Shown: positions 9,371 to 18,997, counted from the stretch's first letter. The stretch: DNA of 24,452 nt from Chara braunii (GCA_003427395.1 BFEA01000006.1:6528531-6552982); one strand, 5' to 3'. Notes: generated by a model from the sequence alone, not told the origin. Translations and numbers: made by a program.

Positions 9371-10280
9371 CCAGTCTGGCATCCTCTCCTTCAGCTCTTT
9401 CGGCAGACCTGTGAGGGGAGTGCCTAGAGAGACTCTAACACAAGCAGTCTCTGGACAGCTACCTAGGCACTGGCCAACAACCTTTACCATAGACACATGT
9501 GGTTTGGGAGTTTGTATGTGGTGCGCGCACTCTTCTCCACATGGTCTAGGGTTAAGGGCAGTTGCAACCCCTACCGGCGGTTGCCTTTGCTGCCTCTGCA
9601 GCAGCTCATCGGGCTTCTCTATATTTGGGGCAGTACTTGATAATATGCCCCGGATCACCGCAAAAAATGCACTGATCCGCATCTATTCTCTTTTGCCACA
9701 TAGTCTGCTCTAACCCCAGCAATTCCCAGGGTCTACCTTGCGGCAAGCCAGGGTGCCATTCACCCCTCCTGGGAGGTGATCGGTTGAAACGAGAGCGATT
9801 TTATGGGGGACCTTGACCCATGCCTCCCTCTTGACGATTTCCTCTACCGCCAAACCCCTGATCGCTTTGTCCCCGACCACCAGAGGCCCAACCCCCTTGG
9901 CCCCGACCTCCTCTTCCTTGCAACCTCCCTCAAGCCGCGACAACAACGTAAGTCCTCCCCTCACCATTGCCACTGTCCTCCTCCTCTAGGCCCCACTCTA
10001 TTAGGCTATAGGGACCTCTTCCATACCACCCTCATCTAAAGTAAGGATCAAATGATCCTTGGCCTTGACTTGGCCAGAGATGGTACGACCCTTCCATTTC
10101 TGCCCCTTGTCCAAATCTTTGTGCCAGAAGGTAGAAGCTGGCATGGACTGGGCTTCAAAAATTACTACTTCCATACTCAGGGTATCGATTGACCTGGCTG
10201 GAAGACCGTTTTTGGACTGTGCCACGCAGCCCGCAAACTGATCCCGATACACACAGAGACGCAACCCTGGACTTGGCAAG
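9371..10280 (-). pseudogene. Element B: degenerate gag C-terminal half with CCHC zinc knuckle
   Basis: In one minus-strand frame there is a Gly/Arg-rich nucleocapsid (about 9905-9805), one TAA (9803-9801), and then the knuckle C-IF-C-GDPG-H-IIKY-C at 9671-9630, which binds the element's RNA. Further upstream (10240-10000) another frame holds SIDTLSMEVVIFEAQSM, weakly similar to the end of the capsid-like domain of element A's gag (SFDTFSRKALDLEATLG). Gag lies in a different frame from the protease and carries several breaks. The N-terminal half and the 5' LTR are not recognised; the right limit is approximate. Confidence 0.7.
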
Positions 10281-10619
10281 GGACAATTTTTGGAAGGTCC
10301 CAACAAAAACAATAAAAAAATAAAAACTTCCAAAAAATCCAAAAAACAAACTATGTTATGCAGAAAACTAAACTGAACAACTTTTGCCTCAGGGTCACAT
10401 CGAAATTTTTTACCAAATTTAGAATAAAAAATAAAATTTAAACATATATGATATTTCTTTTATTTTTGTTTATTTTTTTATTTTTGGCCCGGCCGGGCAA
10501 GTGATCCCGGGCCACTGTGGTAGCCTAGGTTAGAACTTAAAAGTAGTCCTATGTCACTTGCACCGTAAACGGCGTAAAGCTCCCTCTTATTCTACACCTC
10601 TTAAGTCAATTCACTGAGT
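10281..10619. other. AT-rich non-coding stretch with a GC palindrome
   Basis: About 10290-10485 is A/T-rich (repeated AATAAAAAA and TTTATTTTT). It is followed by the perfect 12-bp palindrome gcccggccgggc (10487-10498) and mixed sequence up to the target site of element A. No gene is seen. Confidence 0.5.
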
Positions 10620-10623
10620 CCTA
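10620..10623. repeat. Target-site duplication of element A, left (CCTA)
   Basis: CCTA directly precedes the left LTR and recurs directly after the right LTR (19845-19848). A 4-bp match could arise by chance, but it sits exactly at both TG...CA boundaries. Ty3/gypsy insertions usually make 4-6 bp duplications. Confidence 0.7.
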
Positions 10624-11749
10624 TGCAAGGAACATGAATGTGGACGAAGCAAAGAAATCCCAATTGCAAATCACATTGAAGTCCGAGTAGTCAAAGCAAG
10701 AGCAGATAACACATTGGAACCAAGCGACCATCCATTTGAGAACGATACAGCAAAAGTCGTGAGTCAATGTCCAAGCGCAATCGGTCAACACCAACAACAT
10801 AACCCGAAGTAGCCCTCTCTCTTGAATGGCGCCAGGCGCCCTATCTACTCTACAGCCTATCCTACAACTACAGTCATGGAAGCAACCAGACGACTTGACG
10901 ACCAGCTAGTGATGACGTCAACACCATTGCCGACCTCCNNNNNNNNNNNNNNNNNNNNNNNNNNNNNNNNNNNNNNNNNNNNNNNNNNNNNNNNNNNNNN
11001 NNNNNNNNNNNNNNNNNNNNNNNNNNNNNNNNNNNNNNNNNNNNNNNNNNNNNNNNNNNNNNNNNNNNNNNNNNNNNNNNNNNNNNNNNNNNNNNNNNNN
11101 NNNNNNNNNNNNNNNNNNNNNNNNNNNNNNNNNNNNNNNNNNNNNNNNNNNNNNNNNNNNNNNNNNNNNNNNNNNNNNNNNNNNNNNNNNNNNNNCACCT
11201 CACAATGCTTCAGCGTGCCGGCATTGCTCGCAATGGCGAAGATCCCTGCCCACTCGCCTGTTCTGCCTATATGCCAGTGTTGCGTGTGGGAGGTCTGCCT
11301 TGAGCCTGCGCCTGGGCCCCAGTACCTGTACCCAAGCCCAATGCAGATGGAGCCCAGATAATACAGTTGCACCCCTTATGCTAGGGCCATTGTCCAGGTT
11401 CAGGCCTTGTACCGGTTTCCCATTGGTTTCCTCAACCTTGACGACGAAATACTGCTTTTCTGAGGCCAGGGACCAATGTGTGATGTGTCGGCCTCCCAAA
11501 CTGTCGCCCAGGGCTCAACCAACCGAGGCCCTGGGCTCAACTGCCTTTGCAGGAGTCTGAGGCTAACGATGCACTCCAACCAACTGGCGTGCGGCAACTG
11601 TCTGATACCCACTTTGTGAAATGTTGAATGAAGGTCTCTCATGGATATTCTGGCCCGCCTTCACTGAGGGCGGGCACGAGGCTTGCTGGGGGCCTATGCC
11701 CAAAACATATGCATGTCGGCAAGGCCCCATTGAGGGCTCAATCCTCACA
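10624..11749 (-). repeat. Element A 3' LTR (left copy)
   Basis: Begins TGCAAGGAAC and ends ATCCTCACA on the plus strand (TG...CA either way). It aligns with 18591-19844: 10624-10938 against 18591-18905 (about 8 differences in 315) and 11196-11749 against 19291-19844 (about 18 in 554). The middle is a 257-N gap; the right copy implies about 204 bp there, giving a true LTR near 1.07 kb. Confidence 0.92.
10939..11195. other. Assembly gap (257 N)
   Basis: A run of Ns inside the left LTR. The gap edges (…gacctcc / cacctcac…) are the same points at which the right LTR shows duplications split by single Ns. Confidence 0.99.
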
Positions 11750-11762
11750 TTCCATCCCCCTT
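11750..11762 (-). promoter_or_regulatory. Polypurine tract of element A
   Basis: Minus strand aagggggatggaa directly precedes the TGTGAGG start of the 3' LTR and lies 24 nt after the pol stop. It is the usual primer position for plus-strand DNA synthesis. One T interrupts the purines. Confidence 0.8.
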
Positions 11763-11786
11763 AGCTTCGAAAGGCCACTGAGATGC

Positions 11787-12210
11787 TTACTTCGCAGGTG
11801 CCTTCCCCTTTAGCTGTCTTTCATATTCCGCCACCACTTGAGGTTTTGTTTCAATCAGTTCCTCTCCGGTGAACCACCGATCTTCTTTCGGATGTGTGTG
11901 ATGCCTGAATCTGACTCTGTATTCTCTCTTGGGTTTTGGAGGTCTTCCTCTGCCAAGAGGTCTGGGAACAGGCATGTCTCTGTGATCCAGAATGTCGTCG
12001 ATGTCCACGTGGCCATCCATGGTTGGGGGCAGCATTGATCTCCTTGAAGGAAATTGATCTGTCTCTCTGTCTCAGCGAAAGGTGCAAGCTTTGAGGCAAG
12101 AAACACAGGGTGCGTGCGCAGTTGACCAGGGATACGGATAGCATAGGAAGGACCATCCATCTCATCCCCAACTATGTCCAGGACTTCCCAGGGACCAAAA
12201 TACTGAGGCA
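11787..12210 (-). pseudogene. Element A: integrase C-terminus and chromodomain
   Basis: The first part, read out of the main frame (12211-about 12060), is the integrase C-terminal block PQYFGPWEVLDIVGDE and then HPVFLASKLAPF. The main pol frame resumes around 12055 and from 12035 reads DIDDILDHRD, a basic Pro/Arg linker, EYRVRFRHHTHPKEDRWF, TGEELIETKPQVVAEYE and ends at 11787. The pattern (ILDHR, then YRVRF.....P.EDRWF..EEL......V..YE) is that of a chromovirus chromodomain, which in this group directs integration towards certain chromatin. Frame loss near 12230 (a short deletion relative to element C) and regain near 12060 break the protein. Confidence 0.8.
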
Positions 12211-13208
12211 TTGATACTGAATTCCTGTCCTAGCTCACTAGCCTTGACCCAGACACGTTCCCCTACCTGAAATGAGGACTGTCGACGATGTTTGTTCTCA
12301 GAAGCAATCATTGCTTGCTGAGATTTCCTGATGTGCTCGACAACTTGCTATAGCAACTTCTCATACTGCACACCATACTCAAGTGTGCCCGGAGTTGCAG
12401 AGGGTCGGTTTTCAGGCAGGAGGAAGTCCAAAGTTGATCTAGGCTTCCATCCCAAGTGCAGTTGATTAGGATTGACGGCGGTACTGCTGTGTACAGCGTT
12501 GTTGTACAGGCTGGCGATGAGAGGCAACTTCTCATCCCAGTCATCCTGGTTGGGCTTGATGTAATGCCTCAGCAGGTGTTGTACAACTTTGTTCATCTGC
12601 TCGGCCTGTCCGTTGGCTTCGGGATGATTCCCGGAGGTTATCTGAAGTTGACTGCCCACTTGCTCAGCAGTCTTCTTTCACAACTCACTTGTGAAGCGGA
12701 CATCTCTGTCACTAATGATTGACTTTGGCAGTCCAAAATCACGCACACAGTTGTCCATAAACAACTTGATGACGTGTTCAGTCCTTGCGATCTCTGGCAT
12801 AGCAATTAGTCTAGCGTACTTGGTGAATCGGTCTATGATAACAAAGATGTGCCTCTTGCCATTCCTAGTGGTCACCAGGGTGTCCATGAAATCCATGGAA
12901 ATGCTCTGTCCCGGACCAGCGGGGATAGGTAAGGGCTTCAGCAACCCAAGCGGTGCTTGAGTTCGCGGCTTGTCCCGATGACAGACCTGACAGGTCTCCA
13001 CATACTTCTTTGCATCACCGCACATTTCGGGCCACCAAAATCGTTGTACTAGATTGGCACTGGTCTTTTTGTATCCAAAGTGTCCAGTTGCGTCATGACA
13101 TTCTCCTAGAAACAAACTGCGCAAATGCTCACTAGATGGAATAAGTAATCTTTTAAATCCGGCCTTATCAAGAAAGAATAGCCCGTCCACCATCACAAAC
13201 TCATCTTA
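12211..13208 (-). pseudogene. Element A: integrase zinc-binding and catalytic core, interrupted by stops
   Basis: It is in the same frame as the upstream pol block but cut off by a TAA at 13208-13206. It contains the zinc-binding pattern H-D-A-T-G-H ... C-Q-V-C, then the core with Asp in SMDFMDTL, Asp in SIISDRDVRF and Glu in GQAEQMN. I count 35 residues between the second Asp and this Glu, so DD35E spacing is kept. Two more nonsense codons follow: TGA at 12680-12678 after FTSEL (Trp in relatives), and TAG at about 12348 after YEKLL. Both are single C-to-T or G-to-A type changes. Catalytic residues are intact but the protein is truncated. Confidence 0.88.
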
Positions 13209-15455
13209 TGCGGCCTTATCTTTCGCCTGAAGTTTGCGTATAATGTCCATCGTGATAGGGTCTTCCTGATAGGCTCCCACCAACGATTGAGTTACTTCCT
13301 CAGATACACCAAACTCAGAAGCTAGCGCCCCTAGGTAGTCTGCCCTACGTGATAGCGCATTTGCAACCTTGTTGTACTCTCCCTTTAGATACTCTAGCTT
13401 GAAGTCATACTGATTTATGACCTCAATCGAGCGCTTTAGTGCATCAGAAAGAGTCGGTTGAGTCTTGATCCATTTAAGGGTCTGATGGTCAGTTCTCAAA
13501 TAGAAAAACCGTCCCAACAGAAAGTGCCTCCAATGGACAAGTGCCTTGTAGAGAGCATAGAGTTCCCTTTCATAGGTGGACTTTGCCAGTTTTTTTGATG
13601 GCATCTTTTTGCTCATATACTCAATCGGTCTCAACTTCTTCCCATCCTGTTGAGCCAGCACTGCGCCAATGCCGTATTGGCTTGCGTCAGTGGTCACAAT
13701 GAAAGGCTTCTGAGGATCGGGCACCATGAGAACCTCATGATTCATGAGTGCATGCTTCAATCGTTTGAAAGCAGCCGCGCACTCGTCACTCCAGTCCCAT
13801 GGCGTGTCAAGTCGAGTTAGATCAGTCAAAGGAGAGGCGACTGTGGAATAGTTTTTCACAAAGTTCCTATAGTAGTTGCACATCCCTAAGAAAGATTTGA
13901 CCTCAGTAACAGTCGGAGGTCGTGGCCAGTCCCCGATACTAGCCACCTTCGCATCTTCCGGCCTAATTCCTTCCGCGGATACCTCATGACCCAAGTACAA
14001 GATCCTAGTGCGTCCAAACTCACATTTCTCTAGGTTGACCTTATACTTGTGCTGTCGCAGGAGTGATAGTACAGTCTCTACGTGCTGTGCATGCTCCTCG
14101 ACAGACTTACTAAAGATGAGAATATCGTAAAGGTACACGACGACAAACTTATCTAAGTAGTCATGGAAGATCCTATTCATGGCGTGCTGGAATGTACCCG
14201 GCGCATTGCAAAGGCCAAAGGGCATCACCACAAACTCGTACAGACCGTATCTAGTCTGAAATGCAGTTTTGTGCCGATCCTCAGGTCTTATAGCAATCTG
14301 ATGGTAGTCGGACTTTAAGTCTATCTTGCTATAGTACTTACATCCCTGCACCCTATCCAATAGGTCGTCTATGCGAGGTAGAGGCTCTGCGTTCTTCATT
14401 GTGATGGCATTGAGGCCTCTGTAATCAATGCACATCCTCAATGTTCCCCCCTTCTTTGGTACAAATAGCACTGGAGATCCGAAGGGGGAAGTACTCGACC
14501 GTATCCAACCCTTTTTTGTCAGCTCTTTCAGTTGTCGCCGAAGTTCGTGCAACTCGGCCGGAGCCATCCTATAGATCCTTCCCTTTGGGGTTTTACTCCC
14601 TTGAATCATTTCTATGGCATGGACAATCTCCCTATCTACGACTCCTGTGGGCTCTTTGAACAGATCAGGGAACTTAGCAACGACGTGTTCTATCTGTGGG
14701 GGTGTTTTAACGGCCTCCCCTTTCTCAGAGACATACACTAGGTACATACCCTCCTCTTGGTTCTGTTTATAGTAATTGTAGAACGCTGATGCACACAAGC
14801 AGCCATAGGTTTCTATTAAACTATTGGCCTTGTACTTAGCCAGTCTCACGGTCCTTCCATCAGGCAACTTATGCTTTAGCACCTTCTTGTCCCAGTCAAA
14901 CTGGGGCTTGGCAACCTCAAGGTAGTACATTCCTAACAACATATCAAATGGTAAGTCGTCGCTAACCAGAAACGAAATCTTGTGATTAAGTTCCCCTCCT
15001 CCATAGGAGAAGGTATAGACTACATCCTTGATATAGTCTGTGACAACCATGCGCTCCTTGTTGGCCAAAGTAGATGCTACCGGTCTACTAAGGTGTTGTA
15101 CCTGGTCCTTTAGGTGCAGCCTTTCCAAACAGTCGCGACTTATGTAATTCCGCGTGGAGCCGATGTTTATGAAGGCACCATATTTGCGGCCTCCTACAAC
15201 AACTTCCACGACGAAATGTTCCCCTCTAGGACCTTTACTTAGTGCCACCCAAGATTCGCGAGGGTCCTTGCTTGACCACTCACTTTCTACATCTTCTAAG
15301 GCTTCTGACACATCCAACGTACAGAGCATAGTTTGGTCTAGATGAGTCTGCAGGGTGACTAAAGAGTCATTAGCTATGGCCTTCTCATGAAGTGGGGAGG
15401 GTATTTGGCCCACTTCACCATGAGTAGAAGCAGCTAAAACTTCCACTGGCCTCAC
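13206..15455 (-). CDS. pol: Element A: pol protease - reverse transcriptase - RNase H open frame
   Basis: 749 open codons from 15455. It has no ATG there; expression is expected by -1 frameshift from gag. Protease occupies about 75-200, with FINIGSTRNYIS at 95-106 where the family has (I/L)(I/V)D(S/T)GAT, so the catalytic Asp is Asn (residue 97). RT runs about 290-570: MCIDYRGLN, KIDLKSDYHQ (Gly usual at 383), and YLYD at 441-444 in place of YLDD, losing a catalytic Asp. RNase H runs about 585-705: TTDASQYGIG, STYERELYAL, RTDHQTLKWI and VANALSRR, where ADALSR is usual, so another Asp is Asn (699). The frame is open yet all three enzymes look inactive. It ends at a TAA that separates it from integrase. 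Confidence 0.92.
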   Translation of the reverse strand: MRPVEVLAASTHGEVGQIPSPLHEKAIANDSLVTLQTHLDQTMLCTLDVSEALEDVESEWSSKDPRESWVALSKGPRGEHFVVEVVVGGRKYGAFINIGSTRNYISRDCLERLHLKDQVQHLSRPVASTLANKERMVVTDYIKDVVYTFSYGGGELNHKISFLVSDDLPFDMLLGMYYLEVAKPQFDWDKKVLKHKLPDGRTVRLAKYKANSLIETYGCLCASAFYNYYKQNQEEGMYLVYVSEKGEAVKTPPQIEHVVAKFPDLFKEPTGVVDREIVHAIEMIQGSKTPKGRIYRMAPAELHELRRQLKELTKKGWIRSSTSPFGSPVLFVPKKGGTLRMCIDYRGLNAITMKNAEPLPRIDDLLDRVQGCKYYSKIDLKSDYHQIAIRPEDRHKTAFQTRYGLYEFVVMPFGLCNAPGTFQHAMNRIFHDYLDKFVVVYLYDILIFSKSVEEHAQHVETVLSLLRQHKYKVNLEKCEFGRTRILYLGHEVSAEGIRPEDAKVASIGDWPRPPTVTEVKSFLGMCNYYRNFVKNYSTVASPLTDLTRLDTPWDWSDECAAAFKRLKHALMNHEVLMVPDPQKPFIVTTDASQYGIGAVLAQQDGKKLRPIEYMSKKMPSKKLAKSTYERELYALYKALVHWRHFLLGRFFYLRTDHQTLKWIKTQPTLSDALKRSIEVINQYDFKLEYLKGEYNKVANALSRRADYLGALASEFGVSEEVTQSLVGAYQEDPITMDIIRKLQAKDKAA
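15384..15424 (-). other. Strong hairpin in early pol
   Basis: GAAGTGGG (15416-15409 on minus) pairs with CCCACTTC, extended by CTCAT/ATGAG with a 3-nt bulge: 13 bp in total around a 12-nt loop. It lies 33 nt after the slippery site, overlapping by 2 nt the smaller hairpin at 15423-15447, so the two are probably alternatives. Confidence 0.7.
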
Positions 15456-15464
15456 ATGTTTCCC
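15423..15464 (-). promoter_or_regulatory. Predicted -1 ribosomal frameshift signal between gag and pol
   Basis: The minus strand carries G GGA AAC at 15464-15458, in the gag frame as (TC)G GGA AAC ATG TGA. The gag stop is the second codon after the heptamer. Slipping back one base enters the pol frame, which is open from there. After a 10-nt spacer, AGTGGAAG (15447-15440) can pair with CTTCTACT (15430-15423) around a 9-nt loop, 8 bp with one G-U pair. Heptamer type, phase and spacer all fit known -1 frameshift sites such as those of betaretroviruses. The function itself is inferred. Confidence 0.7.
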
Positions 15465-17302
15465 GAGCTAGAAGCCTGGGGAGAAGGTACCCCTCCCTTA
15501 GGGGGTATCTTCTGCGTGACCTTTGCATTCTTGCACTTGTACTGGGTGTGTCCGTATTCACCACAGTTGATGCAAGCACCACGCACTCGGCGGTCGCGCC
15601 ACACTTCCTGATCAAGACCTGCCTTAACCCAATCTGCAGCTTTGGACTTATTGGAGGCGGTCTGCCCTTGACTCTTTTGATGGCCCTTACCTCGGCCACC
15701 TGCCTTAGTCTTTACAACTCCGGCGAGGGTGCTACCCTTAGCTACTTCCTCGCCATCGTACTCTGAACCGCCTATCAGGTCGGTAAGTTCTTTGATTTCA
15801 GTTTGAGTCCCATCGGACTCAACCATCATCAATCTACTACCCTTCTTCTTCCATTCCTGAGGACTCTTCTTCTTCCTCCCATCTACTGGAGTAGGTTGAG
15901 CACTTCCTAGAGTAGCCTCCAAATCTAAGGCCTTTCTAGAGAAGGTATCAAAGGAATGATACTCGAGGCGAGCCTCGCTGGCCAACAAAGTCCTGAGATT
16001 CTCGGGCATACATCTTAGAAACATGGTCAATAAGACCTGGTCATCGTAGCGTATACCCGGAACGACGATGAGGTTCTTTACGGTAGACATTAGCTCTCTG
16101 ACTGACTTGTACTTTCGCTGGTCCAGTCTCAACATCGCCTGCGGATTATGCCAGCGAGCTTCTACCATATCCAAGAACTCTTCTAAAGGGAGGGTCTTAC
16201 CCCAGTCTGCCATGCGTCGTCCGAACCCGGCCTTCGCTACTATCCCATCCAGCCATTTGGTTGCCTTACCCTCAAGGTAAGATGCAGCAGTAATCACCTC
16301 CTCCTCCTGCAATGTCCTCTTTGTCCTTACCCACATTGGAACTGTTCTCAACCAAGTGTTGAGTTCCTCGTCCTTCTTCACACCGGAGAAGGCAAGGGGC
16401 GGTTTCATTGGGGTCTTTGGGTACCATGGACTTTGCTGCTGTCCCTGTGGTGGAACAGTTTGTTGCGGCTGTGGTGTAACTCCAGCCGTTGGACCAAAAG
16501 AAGAAGAAGCAACAGTCTGTGCGGCTGCTGCAGACGTACCACTTGGTTGTGTGTCAGCTTGTACCGGAAAGGGGCCTGACATCGCCGTTAACAGCAACGG
16601 CGACTGTGCTGCTGGACGTAATCCTGGCCTTTGCAGAAGGTCCAAGATTTGGTCCAAGAAATTCTGCATAAAATCCAACCTACTGTCCACGTGCGCATGC
16701 AGCGACAGTATGCTGGCCTTCAACACTTTCATTTCATCAGACATGACTGACTCGTCGAAACCCTCTAATGTAGCTTTGTCTGCCTCTAACGTATCAAGCC
16801 TAGCTGTTCTATTTTTGATCTCCTTTTCTCTATCGGTTGCTTGCTTCAGTTCCCTCTCTAACCGAGCGCGGATCCTTTCGACTTGTTGGAGCTCTAATAG
16901 CTCCCTGCCGCATGGGGTCAACGGATTGAACTGCGAGCCCGCCATTTGACTTGTGGACTGATTAGAACCTACTGATCCGGAAGTACCCGTGGGCCCAGGG
17001 GGCATTCCCAATTGGGTCCGAGACGAGGATGCAGCAGAGGATGCTGCCGCGGTAGCCATTGCTGCTGCAGTGGCTGCTGCTGCTGCCCGTTCCCTAGCTG
17101 CGGCGTTTGCTGTTGCCAACGCCTGACTTGCAGCTAGTGCCGTTTCCCTCGCTGCTGCGTAAGCACGGGCTCTAGCTTCGGCACGAAGCCGTCTTTCGTC
17201 CCCCGACCGTAGGGCCTGATACACGTGCGGGACCCTAAGTGATCTCGAACGTGTCAGCCTCACATCGTCAACTCTACCCTCATCGGTGTCTGACCCGCTC
17301 AT
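15452..17302 (-). CDS. gag: Element A: gag (capsid-nucleocapsid) polyprotein, 616 aa
   Basis: Gag forms the virus-like particle that packages element RNA in the cytoplasm. The ATG at 17302 is the first in frame, with TAA two codons upstream. Residues 1-45 are Arg-rich and 46-95 very Ala-rich. About 131-225 is predicted coiled coil (RELLELQQVERIRARLEREL...). A Pro/Gln/Ser-rich linker (226-300) leads to the capsid-like gag domain (about 300-468: PPLAFSGVKKDEELNTWL, SYLEGKATKWLDG, EEFLDMVEARWHNPQ, RCMPENLRTLL). A basic stretch follows, then one zinc knuckle, C577-IN-C580-GEYG-H585-TQYK-C590. The frame is fully open with no obvious lesion, in contrast to pol. It overlaps the pol frame at its 3' end. 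Confidence 0.93.
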   Translation of the reverse strand: MSGSDTDEGRVDDVRLTRSRSLRVPHVYQALRSGDERRLRAEARARAYAAARETALAASQALATANAAARERAAAAATAAAMATAAASSAASSSRTQLGMPPGPTGTSGSVGSNQSTSQMAGSQFNPLTPCGRELLELQQVERIRARLERELKQATDREKEIKNRTARLDTLEADKATLEGFDESVMSDEMKVLKASILSLHAHVDSRLDFMQNFLDQILDLLQRPGLRPAAQSPLLLTAMSGPFPVQADTQPSGTSAAAAQTVASSSFGPTAGVTPQPQQTVPPQGQQQSPWYPKTPMKPPLAFSGVKKDEELNTWLRTVPMWVRTKRTLQEEEVITAASYLEGKATKWLDGIVAKAGFGRRMADWGKTLPLEEFLDMVEARWHNPQAMLRLDQRKYKSVRELMSTVKNLIVVPGIRYDDQVLLTMFLRCMPENLRTLLASEARLEYHSFDTFSRKALDLEATLGSAQPTPVDGRKKKSPQEWKKKGSRLMMVESDGTQTEIKELTDLIGGSEYDGEEVAKGSTLAGVVKTKAGGRGKGHQKSQGQTASNKSKAADWVKAGLDQEVWRDRRVRGACINCGEYGHTQYKCKNAKVTQKIPPKGGVPSPQASSSGNM

Positions 17303-18567
17303 CAGTTAGGCAAACACTGTCTGCACTACAGCCGCCTGCTAGAGTCCTACCGCAGCATGTGTCTGACCGACACCTAATTTTCTAAAAATAAATGTGTCCG
17401 GCAGGTCCCCTACTTAACCGATCAAGTGGCAGCCTACAACATTCACAAAAGACCGTAAACATAATTTAGTTATATCATGTTTAGTTCACTTACAGAAGTT
17501 TTGCATAGAACTGGCTATGGTAGTATACAACAGTCCTAAACTAAACTGTCTCTTAGGTGCTAGCAGTCTGTCAACCAACTAATCAACAATAAAACTAAAC
17601 TATGTTGCAGATGTATGAACAATGGGTATGGTTGTGTTTACAATTGAGCACCAATTGGAACCTACCCTCCCCTCAATCCAACATACCGATGAGCATCATT
17701 GAGCAGCAGTGTCATAGGTGTGCAATGTCGGCCCACCCCTGTGCGCCAGGTGCATGCTTATGACCAGGCTTGCCCTTTCTTTATCCTCGCCTGCAACGAG
17801 CCGTACGTCCGACTGATCTGGCTGATCAAGAGGCCTATTTAAGGACTGCCCCCAAGGTCGCTCAGGAATTATTTAACGTCGCAATCAGGACGACGATCAC
17901 AGCCAGTTGACAGATCGGAACCCCATCCAGAAATGTTTATAGACGGTCTGGGAGCGTCTGCATAAGCCTGTTCAGTCCACACATCCCTCTATCAGCGCAG
18001 CAAAAGTGCCCTCATGGACAAAGCAGCCATCGCATGTGTGTACTAGTCCCGTTGGGTTGGCATGGTGACCGTGACCCACGTGCTTCGACCAGGGCCCTTC
18101 AAAGGCACCGCCCTTTCTCCTTCCAGATGCACCACCGGGAAGATTGTCGTCTCTCAAGGTAGAGCGCTCACGACACCTCACCAAAAGAGAGGACTCTCAA
18201 GTTGGACTCACTTCCTCGCGGTAAGAAGAGATTGAGAGGGTAGGTAAGGTAAGGGAACAACATACCTGGAGATAGCTGTCCCCAACCACAGATTTCTCAC
18301 CAATTGAGCTGAGTGTGTGTGCATTTGATGACCGGTCGTAGCCTCGGTACCAGCCACAATGCAATGCAGTGCCACCTCAGCCAAATGCCACATCAGCATG
18401 CTCTCATCACCAATCATACATTCCGCCATCGCCACGGCATCCCAAGCCGTACAGCCTTCCGGCGCAATGCGCCTAATATCGGCCTGACGTCACAAGAACC
18501 AACTGCGAAGAAGCATCGTGAACGCACCAAGTCTGTATAATGCCAGCACACCAAGGTAAGCGGCGAA
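17303..18567 (-). other. Element A leader between primer site and gag
   Basis: About 1.26 kb with no recognisable gene, long for a retrotransposon 5' untranslated leader. Short open frames (for example minus 18184-17972) match nothing I know. It would be expected to hold RNA packaging and dimerisation signals, but none can be named from sequence alone. Confidence 0.6.
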
Positions 18568-18587
18568 TCGAACCAGCTCCGATACCA
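18568..18587 (-). promoter_or_regulatory. Primer binding site, initiator-Met tRNA type
   Basis: Minus strand TGGTATCGGAGCTGGTTCGA begins 3 nt after the 5' LTR. The first 12 nt match the common plant primer site TGGTATCAGAGC with one difference, and the match to a tRNA 3' end continues through the T-loop TTCGA. The tRNA's CCA end pairs with TGG at 18587-18585. Confidence 0.85.
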
Positions 18588-18828
18588 AATTGCAAGGAAC
18601 ATGAATGTGGACGAAGCAAAGAAATCCCAATTGCAAATCACACTGAAGTCGGAGTAGTCAAAGCAAGAGCAGATAACACATTGGAACCAAGCGACCATCC
18701 ATTTGAGAACGATACAGCAAAAGTCGTGAGTCAATGTCCAAGCCCAATTGGGCAACACCAACAGCATAACCCGAAGTAGCCCTCTCTCTTGAATGGCGCC
18801 AGGCACCCTATCTACTGTACAGCCTATC

Positions 18829-18997
18829 CTACAACTACAGTCATGGAAGCAACCAGACGACTTGACGACCAGCTAGTGATGACGTCAACACCATTGCCGA
18901 CCTCCTCTCCACNCTACAACTACAGTCATGGAAGCAACCAGACGACTTGACGACCAGCTAGTGATGACGTCAACACCATTGCCGACCTCCTCTCCAC
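18829..18997. repeat. 84-bp exact duplication split by one N (likely assembly artefact)
   Basis: 18829-18912 and 18914-18997 are identical by eye and separated only by N at 18913. The breakpoint coincides with the left edge of the gap in the other LTR. Confidence 0.85.

Noticed and set aside
11950-12070. A second programmed frameshift between integrase and chromodomain, because both A and C change frame there
   Set aside because: The required shift is -1 in A but +1 in C, each following a different upstream indel, so ordinary decay explains it better.
16356-16949. 197-codon plus-strand frame antisense to gag, rich in Cys
   Set aside because: It is the shadow of the Gln/Pro/Ala-rich gag linker on the other strand; it has no leader, domain or context.
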